From Streptomyces inusitatus (GTDB taxonomy: Bacteria; Actinomycetota; Actinomycetes; Streptomycetales; Streptomycetaceae), in contig NZ_BMWG01000020.1 in assembly GCF_014651115.1 (NCBI RefSeq), positions 30,994-94,993 of the forward strand: a stretch of DNA of 64,000 bases. The letters run 5' to 3'. Under the pieces are notes generated by a model. It saw only the letters and a list, made by a program, of their open reading frames with translations. It ran no database searches and was not told the DNA's origin. This document shows, one piece after another, positions 43,112 to 51,591 of this stretch; the first letter of the stretch is position 1; each line of letters starts with the position of its first letter. The translations under genes and the position numbers were made by a program.

Positions 43112-43912
43112 TCAGCAGCCCGGCACGGAGCGGAAGGCAGGGTGCCGATTCCGTCCCAGATGGGCGCTGAGCAGGGCTTCCAGCGCCGGATGGTCCTCCG
43201 CGCCGAGATGGCCGGTGGGGATCGTCGCCAGCGTGGCCCCGGCGATGCCGGCCGCGAGCTCCCGGGCGTGGGGCAGCGGGGTGGCGATGTCCAGGGTGCC
43301 GCCGACGACCAGGGTGGGGGCGGTGATACGGGCCAGATCCCGCCGCAGGTCGCAGTCGGCGAGGGCGTCGCAGCAGGCCGCGTAGGAAGAGGGGTCGGCG
43401 GTGGCGAGATCTCTGAGCAGGGCGCGCCCGTAGGCCGTCGAGGCGATCGCCGGATCGGCGAACCAGCGGCCCGGGCCGGTCGCCAGCAGCGGCCGGGTGC
43501 CCTGCTCCCGGACGAGCGCGGCCCGCTCCCGCCAGGGCCCCGCCGGGCCGAACCAGGCCGAGGTGCAGACCAGGGCGAGGGAGTCGACGCGGTGCGGGTG
43601 ACGGGCCGCCAGCCGGGTTCCGACGGCTCCTCCCAGCGAGATGCCCGCGTAGTGGAAGCGGCGGTGGCCGAGCCTGTCGACGAGTGCGAGGACCAGCGCC
43701 GCGAGATCGGCCACCGAGACGGCCCCGGGAGCGGCGGGGGAGCCGCCGTGCCCCGGCAGATCGAACCGCGCCACCCGGAAGGTCCTGGCCAGCGCGGGCA
43801 GCAGCGGTTCCCAGACGGTCGTCGAGGTCCCCAGGGAGGGGCCGAGGACCAGCAGCGGCGCGTCCGGCGGGCCGGTGAGGTCGTGATGCGGCACAGGGGC
43901 GGAGACGGACAT
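43112..43912 (-). CDS. pcaD: 3-oxoadipate enol-lactonase
   Basis: 266 aa alpha/beta hydrolase, fourth enzyme of the beta-ketoadipate branch: hydrolyses 3-oxoadipate enol-lactone. LVLGPSLGTSTTVWEPLL is typical of PcaD; the nucleophile elbow is YAGISLGGAVG, and the His lies in GHLGAEDHPALEALL. It is the last gene of the leftward cat/pca operon, 68 bp after the thiolase, with AAAGG as ribosome site. Confidence 0.9.
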   Translation of the reverse strand: MSVSAPVPHHDLTGPPDAPLLVLGPSLGTSTTVWEPLLPALARTFRVARFDLPGHGGSPAAPGAVSVADLAALVLALVDRLGHRRFHYAGISLGGAVGTRLAARHPHRVDSLALVCTSAWFGPAGPWRERAALVREQGTRPLLATGPGRWFADPAIASTAYGRALLRDLATADPSSYAACCDALADCDLRRDLARITAPTLVVGGTLDIATPLPHARELAAGIAGATLATIPTGHLGAEDHPALEALLSAHLGRNRHPAFRSVPGC

Positions 43913-43980
43913 GACGGACTGCCTTTCTCGGAGAGGAGGGGGAAGCGGCGACCGGGTACAGGGGCGGCGCGCTGCGGCCG

Positions 43981-45189
43981 TCAGCGCTCCAGGACGAGAG
44001 CCAGCCCCTGCCCCACGCCGACGCAGAGCGCCGCCACCCCGACCCCGGACCCCGCCGCCGCCAGCTGGTGCGCCACCGCGCCCGCCAGCCGCGCCCCGGA
44101 CGCCCCCAGCGGGTGACCGATGGCGATGGCCCCTCCCCGCGGATTGAGGACCGCCGGATCCAGCTCCGGCCACTCGGCGGCGCAGCCCAGCGCCTGCGCC
44201 GCGAACGCCTCGTTCAGCTCCAGCGTGGTCAGCTCCGCGAAGGTCCGCCCGGCCCTGGCCAGCGCCGTGCGCACGGCTTCCACCGGCCCCAGCCCGAACC
44301 ACTGCGGCTCGATGCCGGTGACCGCGCCTGCCCGCACCCGCGCCAGCGGCTCCCGGCCGACGGCGCGCAGCCCGGCCTCGTCGGTCAGCAGCAGCGCCGA
44401 CGCGCCGTCGTTCAGGGGCGAGGCGTTCCCCGGGGTGACCGTGCCGCCGTCCGGGCGGAAGGACGGCTTCAGCCGGGCCATCGCCTCCAGGGACGCGTCC
44501 TTTCGTACGCACTCGTCGCGGGCGAAGAGCGCGGACTCCCCCCGGCGCGGCTCGATCTCGACCGGTACGACCTCGGCGTCGTACAGCCCTTCGCGCCAGG
44601 CCCGGGCCGCCTTGCGGTGGCTGTCGAGGGCGAAGGCGTCCTGCCGCTCCCGGGTGATGCCGTGCTTCCCGGCGATGAGTTCGGCGCTCATCCCCAGCGG
44701 AACCGTCCACTGCGGATCCATCCGCGGGTTGACCATGCGCCAGCCGAGAGTGGTCGAGTACAGCTCCTGATGCCCGACCGGAAAGGCCCGTTCCGGTTTG
44801 GGGAGGACCCAGGGGGCGCGGCTCATGGACTCCACCCCGCCTGCGACGGCGATGGAGACGTCGCCGACGGCGATGGCGCGCGCCGCCTGGACGACCGCCT
44901 CCAGACCGGAGGCGCAGAGCCGGTTGACGGTGACGCCGGGCACGGTGACGGGGAGTCCGGCCAGCAGGGCCGCCATCCGGGCGACATCGCGGTTCTCCTC
45001 GCCCGCGCCGTTGGCGTTGCCCAGGAAGACATCGCCGATGCGCGCCGGGTTCAGCTCCGGCGTGCGGTCCAGCAGGGCCCGTACGGCCCGCGCCGCCAGA
45101 TCGTCGGGGCGCACCCCGGCCAGCGCGCCGCCGTACTTGCCGACCGGGGTGCGCACCGCGTCGACGATGTAGACCGCGCGCCCGTTCAC
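43981..45189 (-). CDS. pcaF: Beta-ketoadipyl-CoA thiolase
   Basis: 402 aa. Cleaves 3-oxoadipyl-CoA to acetyl-CoA and succinyl-CoA. Thiolase signatures: nucleophilic Cys in VNRLCASGLEAV, GNASPLNDGASALLLT, the His in GHPLGASGARL and the second Cys in AALCVGVGQG. Its GTG start at 45189 overlaps the pcaJ stop as GTGA, so translation is coupled. The whole context (pcaI, pcaJ upstream, pcaD downstream) makes the 3-oxoadipyl assignment secure over a generic acetyl-CoA acetyltransferase. Confidence 0.93.
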   Translation of the reverse strand: MNGRAVYIVDAVRTPVGKYGGALAGVRPDDLAARAVRALLDRTPELNPARIGDVFLGNANGAGEENRDVARMAALLAGLPVTVPGVTVNRLCASGLEAVVQAARAIAVGDVSIAVAGGVESMSRAPWVLPKPERAFPVGHQELYSTTLGWRMVNPRMDPQWTVPLGMSAELIAGKHGITRERQDAFALDSHRKAARAWREGLYDAEVVPVEIEPRRGESALFARDECVRKDASLEAMARLKPSFRPDGGTVTPGNASPLNDGASALLLTDEAGLRAVGREPLARVRAGAVTGIEPQWFGLGPVEAVRTALARAGRTFAELTTLELNEAFAAQALGCAAEWPELDPAVLNPRGGAIAIGHPLGASGARLAGAVAHQLAAAGSGVGVAALCVGVGQGLALVLER

Positions 45190-45851
45190 CGGACACCGCC
45201 CGTCGCCGTCGTCGCCGCCGCCGTGATCCGCACCGGGGCGGCGGTCCTGGCGCGCAGCTCGTCCGCGGTGACGCCGGGAGCCAGTTCGACCAGGACCAGG
45301 CCGTCGCCGCCGACGTCCAGCACACCGAGGTCGGTGACGATCCGGTTCACGCACGACCGTCCGGTGAGCGGCAGGGAGCACTCCTCGACGATCTTCGGGC
45401 TGCCGTCCCGCGCGGTGTGGGTCATCGTCACCACGACCCTGCGGGCCCCGTGCACCAGATCCATCGCCCCGCCGATACCGGTGATCAGCTTGCCGGGGAC
45501 CGCCCAGTTGGCCAGATCGCCCCGGGCGGAGACCTGCATCGCGCCGAGGACGGCGGTGTCGATGTGGCCGCCCCGGATCATCCCGAAGGAGAGCGCCGAG
45601 TCGAAGAACGAGGCCCCCGGCAGGACGGTGACGGTCTCCTTGCCCGCGTTGATCAGATCCGGGTCGATCCGCTCCCGGTACGGGTAGGGGCCGGTGCCGA
45701 GGATGCCGTTCTCCGACTCCAGGACGACCCGGACCCCCTCGGGCAACTGCCCGGGAATCAGGGTCGGCAGCCCGATGCCCAGATTGACGTACTCCCCGTC
45801 GTGCAGCTCCCGCGCCGCGCGGGCGGCGATCTCATCCCGTGTCCAGGGCAT
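45186..45851 (-). CDS. pcaJ: 3-oxoacid CoA-transferase subunit B
   Basis: 221 aa. The beta subunit of 3-oxoadipate:succinyl-CoA transferase. The catalytic Glu lies in VVLESENGILGTGP, near the start ELHDGEYVNLGIGLPTLIP, both diagnostic. Start and stop overlap on both sides: ATGA with pcaI and GTGA with pcaF, the tightest part of the operon. It forms an alpha2beta2 enzyme with the next gene. Confidence 0.93.
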   Translation of the reverse strand: MPWTRDEIAARAARELHDGEYVNLGIGLPTLIPGQLPEGVRVVLESENGILGTGPYPYRERIDPDLINAGKETVTVLPGASFFDSALSFGMIRGGHIDTAVLGAMQVSARGDLANWAVPGKLITGIGGAMDLVHGARRVVVTMTHTARDGSPKIVEECSLPLTGRSCVNRIVTDLGVLDVGGDGLVLVELAPGVTADELRARTAAPVRITAAATTATGGVR

Positions 45852-46615
45852 CAGACTCGTACCGTCCTCTGTTCGATCTTCTTGTCGGCGGCCTGTTCGG
45901 GCGTGAGCGCCACCACGCGCTGTACGAAGATCCCGGGCAGATGCACGGAGTCCGGGTCCAGTACGCCGGGTTCGACCAGCTCCTCGACCTCGGCGACGGT
46001 GATCCGGCCCGCCATCGCGGCCAGGGGGTTGAAGTTGCGGGCGGACTTGTTGAAGACCAGATTGCCGTGACGGTCGCCGCGGGCCGCGCGCACCAGGGCG
46101 AAGTCGGTGCGGATCCCGTGCTCCAGGACATGGCCGACGCCGTCGAACTCCCGGATCTCCTTCGGCGGCGAGGCCAGGGCCACCCCGCCGTCGCCGTCGT
46201 ACCGCCAGGGCAGTCCGCCGTCCGCCACCTGGGTGCCGACCCCGGCGGGGGTGTAGAAGGCGGGAATGCCGCACCCGCCCGCGCGCAGCCGCTCCGCCAG
46301 GGTGCCCTGGGGGATCAGCTCGACCTCCAGCTCACCGGCGAGATACTGGCGGGCGAACTCCTTGTTGGCCCCGATGTAGGAGCCGGTGACCCGGGAGATC
46401 CGCCCGGCGGAGAGCAGTACCGCCAGACCCGATTCCATGGCCCCGCAGTTGTTGGAGACCACGCTGAGCCCGTCGGATCCCTGCTCCAGGACGGCCGCGA
46501 TCAGGGTGTTCGGCACACCGCTCAGCCCGAAGCCGCCGACGGCGAGCGAGGCCCCGTCGCGGAGGTCCGCCACGGCGTCCGCAGCCGACTCCCATACCTT
46601 GTCCATGGCGCTCAC
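45851..46615 (-). CDS. pcaI: 3-oxoacid CoA-transferase subunit A
   Basis: 254 aa; activates 3-oxoadipate using succinyl-CoA. Motifs: SLAVGGFGLSGVPNTLI, SNNCGAMESGLAVL, GSYIGANKEFARQYLAGELEVELIPQGTLAERLRAGG, typical of family I CoA-transferases. GTG 46615 is preferred to ATG 46606 because it overlaps catC's stop as GTGA, the pattern of the next two junctions. Confidence 0.93.
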   Translation of the reverse strand: MSAMDKVWESAADAVADLRDGASLAVGGFGLSGVPNTLIAAVLEQGSDGLSVVSNNCGAMESGLAVLLSAGRISRVTGSYIGANKEFARQYLAGELEVELIPQGTLAERLRAGGCGIPAFYTPAGVGTQVADGGLPWRYDGDGGVALASPPKEIREFDGVGHVLEHGIRTDFALVRAARGDRHGNLVFNKSARNFNPLAAMAGRITVAEVEELVEPGVLDPDSVHLPGIFVQRVVALTPEQAADKKIEQRTVRV

Positions 46616-46896
46616 CGGGCCGTCAGGGCTGAGGGATGGGCCGCCAGGGGAGTGACGGAGACGGTCATGTAGGGGAAGAGCGGCAGATTCCACAGGAGGT
46701 GGTGGAGTTCGTCGTTGCCGGGGACGTCGAAGACGCTGAGATTGGCGTACTGCCCCGCGCACCGCCAGATGTGCCGCCAGACGCCGGCCTCCTGGAGTTC
46801 TTGGCAGTAGCTCTTCTCACGGGCGATCAGATCCTCGCGGACGCCGGGATCCAGGTCGTGGGGGATCGCGACGTCCATCGTCACTGCGAACAGCAT
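46612..46896 (-). CDS. catC: Muconolactone delta-isomerase
   Basis: 94 aa, the standard length. Converts muconolactone to 3-oxoadipate enol-lactone. It opens MLFAVTMDVAIPHDL and ends with LWNLPLFPYMTVSVTPLAAHP, both hallmark. AAGGAAG sits seven bases upstream of ATG. Its stop overlaps pcaI. An AAGG-rich gap of 76 bp separates it from catA. Confidence 0.93.
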   Translation of the reverse strand: MLFAVTMDVAIPHDLDPGVREDLIAREKSYCQELQEAGVWRHIWRCAGQYANLSVFDVPGNDELHHLLWNLPLFPYMTVSVTPLAAHPSALTAR

Positions 46897-46955
46897 GGTG
46901 GCTTCCTTCGCCGATGAATCGGGGGCGGTGGCGTGTCGGGGGTGAGGCCGAAGGC

Positions 46956-46973
46956 CAGGGTCAGGGTCAGGGT
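46956..46973. repeat. Triple CAGGGT tandem repeat at the end of catA
   Basis: Three CAGGGT copies end at the catA stop codon (TGA at 46973-46975 on the minus strand). No role is evident; slippage there would change the catA terminus or the catA-catC spacing. Confidence 0.8.
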
Positions 46974-47815
46974 CAGGCCGGGTCGAGGACGAAGTCGTAC
47001 GCGACCTCACGGCCGGTGCCGTTCGCCGCGGCGACGGGGGAGAGGATCAGCTCCGGCTTCACGGCGGAGGCGATGTCGTCCTCGACATGGCTGGTGCCCC
47101 GGAAGTACAGCTGGGTGGTGATCGGCTGATGGCCCGGGGCGGAGACCTTCAGATGCAGATGGGCCGGCCGCCACGCGTGCCAGCCGGCCGCCGCGATCAG
47201 CCTGCCGCAGGAGCCGTCGGTGGGGATCTGGTACGGGGCCGGCTCCACGGTGCGGACCGCGAAGCCGCCCCGCTCGTCGGTGGCGACCGTGCCGCGCAGA
47301 TTCCACTCGGGGAGCCCGGGGGCGTATCGCGAGTAGAAGCCCTCCGCGTCCGCGTGCCACATCTCGACCCTGGCACCGGCCAGCGGGGTGCCGTCCACGG
47401 CGGTCACCCGGCCCCGGAAGAGCAGCGGGACGCCGGGCTCGCCCTCCCGCATGGGCAAGGTGGCCTCCCCGGTGAAGAGCGGCGAACCGGGGACGTAGTA
47501 CGGGCCCTCGATGGTGCCCTTGCTGCCCAGCCGGTGCTCGCTCGCCACCTCCTCGACAACATGCTCCAGCCACACATCGAGGAAGAGCGGCCACTCGCCG
47601 TCCAGCCCGACCTGGATCATCCAGGACTTGAGCGCGTCGTACTCCGCGTAACCGACCCGGTGACGGCGTATGACGTCGTGCACGGCGGCCAGCACCTCGG
47701 TCACCAGCGTGTCGACGCGCTCGGTTCCCGCGTCGCCGCTCCCGGTCCGCTGCCTGCTGCGGAACCGCTCGGTGGCGGCGGCCCCGGACGCGGCGGCGGT
47801 GGCGGTCTCGGTCAT
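46973..47815 (-). CDS. catA: Catechol 1,2-dioxygenase
   Basis: 280 aa intradiol dioxygenase using non-heme Fe(III) to open catechol to cis,cis-muconate. The four iron ligands are visible by alignment to the Acinetobacter enzyme: Tyr161 (EGFYSRY), Tyr195 (APYQIPTDG), His219 and His221 (RPAHLHLKV). The N-terminal helical dimer domain (about 30-100) is present. It lies between catB and catC, leftward, with about 80-bp gaps. Confidence 0.95.
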   Translation of the reverse strand: MTETATAAASGAAATERFRSRQRTGSGDAGTERVDTLVTEVLAAVHDVIRRHRVGYAEYDALKSWMIQVGLDGEWPLFLDVWLEHVVEEVASEHRLGSKGTIEGPYYVPGSPLFTGEATLPMREGEPGVPLLFRGRVTAVDGTPLAGARVEMWHADAEGFYSRYAPGLPEWNLRGTVATDERGGFAVRTVEPAPYQIPTDGSCGRLIAAAGWHAWRPAHLHLKVSAPGHQPITTQLYFRGTSHVEDDIASAVKPELILSPVAAANGTGREVAYDFVLDPA

Positions 47816-47902
47816 CTGCTTCTCCTCTGTTCGACGTTCGGTGTTCGGTGTGTGTGGTCGCGGCGGTCGTGTCGGTCGTGTCGGCCGCGTCGGCCGCGTC
47901 GC

Positions 47903-49006
47903 TCAGCGGTCCTGGCGGTAGCGGGCGAGCTTCTCGGGATCGACACGGACACCGAGGCCCGGGCCCTCGGGCACCCGCAGCGCGCCGTTCTCGATCCGCA
48001 GCGGCTCGGCGAGCAGATCGTCGGTCATGTCGAGGAAGTTGGAGAGTTCACCGGCCCGCCGGGCGGACGAGCGGTGCGCCGCGCCGAAGGCGACCGAGCA
48101 GGCCGTGCCGAGCTGGCCGTCGATCTGATTGCCCATCACGATCTCGACGCCCAGCCCCTCGCACTGGTGCAGCACCCGCTGGGAGGCGGTGAAGCCGGTC
48201 CGGGCCGTCTTGACGCTGATCGCGGTGGCGGACCCGCCGAGCAGCTCCCGGGTCACCTCGGCGGCCCGGGTGGCGCTCTCGTCGGCGATGAAGGGGATGG
48301 GACTCCGGGCGACCAGCCAGCGCCGCCCCAGCACATCGTCGGCCGGGCAGAGCTCCTCGGCGAACGTCAGCCCCAGATCGTCCATCTCCCGCAGCGCGCG
48401 GGACGATTCGGCCGCGCTCCAGCCCCGGTTGCCGTCGATGTACAGCTCCACCCCGGGGCCGAGCGCCTGCCGCAGCGCCCGGCAGGCCTCGACATCGTCG
48501 GTGTAGGGCAGCCGCCCGACCTTCACCTTGAACGTGGTGATGCCGTACGTGTCACGGATCCGCTCGGCCTCGGCGACCATCCGCGCGGCGGGCGCGAACC
48601 CCACCATGTGGCTGACCCGCATCCGGTCCGTGTATCCGCCGAGCAGCCCGGACACCGACTGGCCGGCCGCCCGGCCCAGGATGTCCCACAGGGCCATGTC
48701 CACGGCCGCCTTCGCGGTGGGATTGCCGACGGTCCGGTCCAGCCGCTCATGGACCCTCTCCCGCTCCAGCGGCGACAGACCCAGCAGCTTCGGAGCGAAG
48801 ACGCGGTCGATCACCGCGACGATCGACTCCTGGGTCTCCCCATAGGTGTAGGGCCTCGGCGGCGCCTCGGCGGTCCCGGTCAGACCCTCGTCGGTATGGA
48901 CCCGCACAAGGACGTGTTCGGCCGTGTGCACCTCTCCGCTGGCGAACCTCAGCGGTTTTCGGTAAGGAATGGAGAAAGGAATTGATTCAATTCCGGTGAT
49001 TTTCAT
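47903..49006 (-). CDS. catB: Muconate cycloisomerase
   Basis: 367 aa, enolase superfamily. Turns cis,cis-muconate into muconolactone. The KxK base motif is in TTFKVKVGRL, the metal ligands in ELYIDGNRGW (Asp) and FAEELCPADD (Glu) and IADESATR (Asp/Glu), in order. The start at 49006 lies within the 20 bp that overlap catR's 3' end on the same strand, so the two are co-transcribed. A 17-bp inverted repeat lies at this junction. Confidence 0.94.
   Translation of the reverse strand: MKITGIESIPFSIPYRKPLRFASGEVHTAEHVLVRVHTDEGLTGTAEAPPRPYTYGETQESIVAVIDRVFAPKLLGLSPLERERVHERLDRTVGNPTAKAAVDMALWDILGRAAGQSVSGLLGGYTDRMRVSHMVGFAPAARMVAEAERIRDTYGITTFKVKVGRLPYTDDVEACRALRQALGPGVELYIDGNRGWSAAESSRALREMDDLGLTFAEELCPADDVLGRRWLVARSPIPFIADESATRAAEVTRELLGGSATAISVKTARTGFTASQRVLHQCEGLGVEIVMGNQIDGQLGTACSVAFGAAHRSSARRAGELSNFLDMTDDLLAEPLRIENGALRVPEGPGLGVRVDPEKLARYRQDR
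48978..48994. promoter_or_regulatory. Inverted repeat GGAATTG-N3-CAATTCC at the catR-catB junction
   Basis: Perfect 7-bp arms across a 3-bp centre, spanning the catR stop and the first codons of catB. It could be an internal operator or an mRNA structure modulating catB translation. A+T-rich relative to its surroundings, so a chance match is less likely than elsewhere. Confidence 0.35.
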
Positions 49007-49922
49007 GGAGTTCCGTGCTCCCGGTCGATTCGGGTGGAATGAACATGCCGTCCTTTTCCAATGTCTCCAGCAGTCTTTTCAGCAGGGGAGATGCGTCGTC
49101 CTCGCGCCAGGCCATCACCAGGCCGACCGAGGGCGCGTCCTCCAGCTCCTTGTGCACCACGCCCTCGCGGGGCGCCGAACGGATCGAATCCGGCAGTACG
49201 GCGATGCCGAGGCCCGCCGCCACTAGGGCGAGCGCGGTGGAGGTCTCGGAGACCTCATGGGCGCGGCGCGGGGTGAATCCGGCCGCCAGACAGGCGCGTA
49301 CGACCGCGTCATGGACGACCGAGCCCATGGCGGGCCCGTACATGATGAAGTTCTCGTGCCGCAGCCGCTCGATACGCACCCGCGGCGCGTCGGCCAGCCA
49401 GTGCTCCGCCGGCACCGCGAGGATCAGCGGTTCGTCGGCGAGGGCCCGGTGCGCGAGCCCCGCCTCCCGGACCGGCGGCCGGAGCACCCCCACATCGAGA
49501 CGCCGTCCGATCAGCCCCGACTCCTGGGCGGGAGTGAGCATCTCGGTGTGCACCTCCAGCGCCACCCCGGGCAGTTCGCGTTTGACCAGCCGCGCCAGGG
49601 CCGGCAGCCGGCGGTACGCGGCGGATCCCGTCAGACCCACCCGGATCACCCCCTCCACCCCCGCCGCGAAGCGCCCTGCCCGCGCCACCGCCTCCTCCAC
49701 GGATTCGAGGATGCGCCGCACATCGGTGTGGAACACCTCGCCCGCGCCGGTCAGGGAGACCTGCCGGGTGGTGCGGGCGAACAGCTCCACCCCGAGTTCC
49801 GTCTCCAGCCGGCGTATCGCCTGGGAGAGCGGGGGCTGCGCCATGTGCAGCTGTTCCGCGGCCCGCCCGAAATGGCGGGTGGCGGCGACCGCGGCGAAAT
49901 ACCGGAGGTGTCTGAGTTCCAT
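48987..49922 (-). CDS. LysR-type regulator of the catechol branch
   Basis: 311 aa. MELRHLRYFAAVAATRHFGRAAEQLHMAQPPLSQAIRRLETELG is a classic LysR HTH; the C-terminal effector domain (about 90-300) is intact. The start ATG 49922 has GGGAG upstream; an earlier in-frame start at 50015 would run through the operator. By position it is the CatR/BenM-like activator that senses cis,cis-muconate. It is cotranscribed with catB, unlike the divergent layout of classical catR-catB, and sits beside the operator palindrome at 49992-50018. Confidence 0.88.
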   Translation of the reverse strand: MELRHLRYFAAVAATRHFGRAAEQLHMAQPPLSQAIRRLETELGVELFARTTRQVSLTGAGEVFHTDVRRILESVEEAVARAGRFAAGVEGVIRVGLTGSAAYRRLPALARLVKRELPGVALEVHTEMLTPAQESGLIGRRLDVGVLRPPVREAGLAHRALADEPLILAVPAEHWLADAPRVRIERLRHENFIMYGPAMGSVVHDAVVRACLAAGFTPRRAHEVSETSTALALVAAGLGIAVLPDSIRSAPREGVVHKELEDAPSVGLVMAWREDDASPLLKRLLETLEKDGMFIPPESTGSTELHENHRN

Positions 49923-49991
49923 CGGAATCTCCCTCGATTGCGCCTCATCGTAGGGAGCGGATCCCATACGCAACAAATACTTGATCGCAGC

Positions 49992-50018
49992 GTATTGATA
50001 TGCGGGGGATATCAATAC
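49992..50018. promoter_or_regulatory. LysR-type operator palindrome in the cat-ben divergent region
   Basis: Ten-bp arms GTATTGATAT and ATATCAATAC are perfectly complementary around a 7-bp centre. The core contains ATAT-N7-ATAT, so T49999 and A50011 form the T-N11-A spacing of LysR boxes (BenM/CatM sites are ATAC-N7-GTAT). A wider pair, ATACGC (49966) and GCGTAT (49990), overlaps it. It lies 70 bp from catR and 124 bp from benA and can control both directions. Confidence 0.8.
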
Positions 50019-50020
50019 CC

Positions 50021-50050
50021 CCCTGGGTCAACCCTGGGAAAATCCCTGGG
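50021..50050. promoter_or_regulatory. Three helically phased CCCTGGG direct repeats upstream of benA
   Basis: CCCTGGG starts at 50021, 50032 and 50044, spaced 11 and 12 bp so the copies lie on the same face of the helix. They fall between the LysR box and benA, about 90-120 bp upstream of the GTG. This fits an activator that binds in tandem, for example the LAL regulator at 54023. Confidence 0.55.
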
Positions 50051-50086
50051 GCCCGGGACTTCACCCCGATGACATGGTGCTGAAAA

Positions 50087-50126
50087 GCAGCCGTAACGAG
50101 CGGCTGCGACAGGCAGCCGCAACGAG
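50087..50126. repeat. Paired GCAGCCG(T/C)AACGAG repeats just upstream of benA
   Basis: Two 14-bp direct copies (50087-50100 and 50113-50126, one mismatch) enclose an inverted CGGCTGC at 50101-50107. They sit in the likely benA leader, 15-55 bp before the start. They could fold into alternative hairpins or be a binding site. Confidence 0.6.
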
Positions 50127-50141
50127 TCGGAGGCAAGAGCC

Positions 50142-51482
50142 GTGGCCGATACAGCGAGCAGTGCGCGGACCATCCTCGAAGACGCCCTGGTGGAAGACGA
50201 GCGGACGGGCGTCTACCGCGTCCGCCGGAGCGTCTTCACCGACGAGGAACTCTTTGAACTGGAGATGAAGCACATCTTCGAGGGCAACTGGATCTATCTC
50301 GCCCACGAGAGCCAGATCCCGTCCGCCGGGGACTACTTCACCACCCACATCGGCCGGCAGCCCATCGTCATCTCCCGTGACAAACAGGGTGAGCTGCACG
50401 CCCTCGTCAACGCGTGCAGCCACCGCGGGGCGATGCTCTGCCGCCGCAAGACCGACAACCGCACCACCTTCACCTGCCCGTTCCACGGCTGGACCTTCAA
50501 CAACACCGGCAAGCTCCTCAAGGTCAAGGACCCGCGCGGCGCGGGCTATCCCGAGCAGTTCAACACCGACGGCTCGCACGACCTCACCAAGGTCGCCCGG
50601 TTCGAGAGCTACCGGGGCTTCCTCTTCGGCAGCCTGAACCCGGATGTGCTGCCCCTGACCGAACACCTGGGTGACGCCGCCGTCCTCATCGACATGATCG
50701 TCGACCAGTCCCCGGAGGGGCTGGAGGTGCTGCGCGGATCGTCGACGTACACCTACGACGGCAACTGGAAGCTCCAGACGGAGAACGGCGCGGACGGCTA
50801 CCACGTCTCGGCCACCCACTGGAACTACGCCGCGACCCAGGCGCGCCGCACCTCGGGAGAGTCGGCCAATGACACCAAGACCATGGACGCCGGCGGCTGG
50901 TCCAAGCAGCGCGGCGGCTTCTACTCCTTCGAGCACGGGCATCTGCTGCTGTGGACCACCTGGCTCGACCCCGCCAACCGGCCGTTGAGCGACCGGCGCG
51001 AGGAGCTCGTCGCCACGTTCGGGGAGGCGAAGGCCGACTGGATGATCGGTGTCTCCCGCAATCTCTGCCTCTACCCGAACGTCTATCTGATGGACCAGTT
51101 CAGCTCCCAGATCAGGCACTTCCGCCCCCTCTCGGTCGACCGCACCGAGGTCACCATCTACTGCATCGCCCCCAAGGGGGAGAGCCCCGAGGCCAGGGCC
51201 CGGCGGATCCGGCAGTACGAGGACTTCTTCAACGCCACCGGCATGGCCACCCCCGACGATCTGGAGGAGTTCCGCTCCTGCCAGAAGACCTATCTGGCCG
51301 GGGCCTCCCCCTGGAACGACCTCAGCCGGGGCGCCGTGCACCAGATCGACGGGCCCGACGAGGACGCCAGGGCGATGGGCATCAACCCGATCGCCAGCGG
51401 AGTGCGCACCGAGGACGAGGGCCTCTACCCGATCCAGCACGGCTACTGGCAGCGGACCCTCCGGCGCGCACTCGACGCCTGA
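50142..51482 (+). CDS. benA: Benzoate 1,2-dioxygenase, large (alpha) subunit
   Basis: 446 aa. Oxygenates benzoate to the cis-1,2-dihydrodiol. The Rieske [2Fe-2S] ligands are CSHRG and CPFHGW (CxH...CxxH), about residues 91-115; the mononuclear iron ligands are in DGYHVSATH (His-His) with an Asp nearer the C-terminus. The GTG start has GGAGG eight bases upstream. First gene of the rightward benABCD-regulator unit. Confidence 0.95.
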   Translation: MADTASSARTILEDALVEDERTGVYRVRRSVFTDEELFELEMKHIFEGNWIYLAHESQIPSAGDYFTTHIGRQPIVISRDKQGELHALVNACSHRGAMLCRRKTDNRTTFTCPFHGWTFNNTGKLLKVKDPRGAGYPEQFNTDGSHDLTKVARFESYRGFLFGSLNPDVLPLTEHLGDAAVLIDMIVDQSPEGLEVLRGSSTYTYDGNWKLQTENGADGYHVSATHWNYAATQARRTSGESANDTKTMDAGGWSKQRGGFYSFEHGHLLLWTTWLDPANRPLSDRREELVATFGEAKADWMIGVSRNLCLYPNVYLMDQFSSQIRHFRPLSVDRTEVTIYCIAPKGESPEARARRIRQYEDFFNATGMATPDDLEEFRSCQKTYLAGASPWNDLSRGAVHQIDGPDEDARAMGINPIASGVRTEDEGLYPIQHGYWQRTLRRALDA

Positions 51483-51591
51483 CGAGCCTGACGCCTGACG
51501 AGCCGGACACTCGACCGGCCGGAGCCCCGACGAGCGACCGCCCGACGAGCCGAACGCCCGAGTTCGGACAGCACCCCGAGGGAGCCACCCG

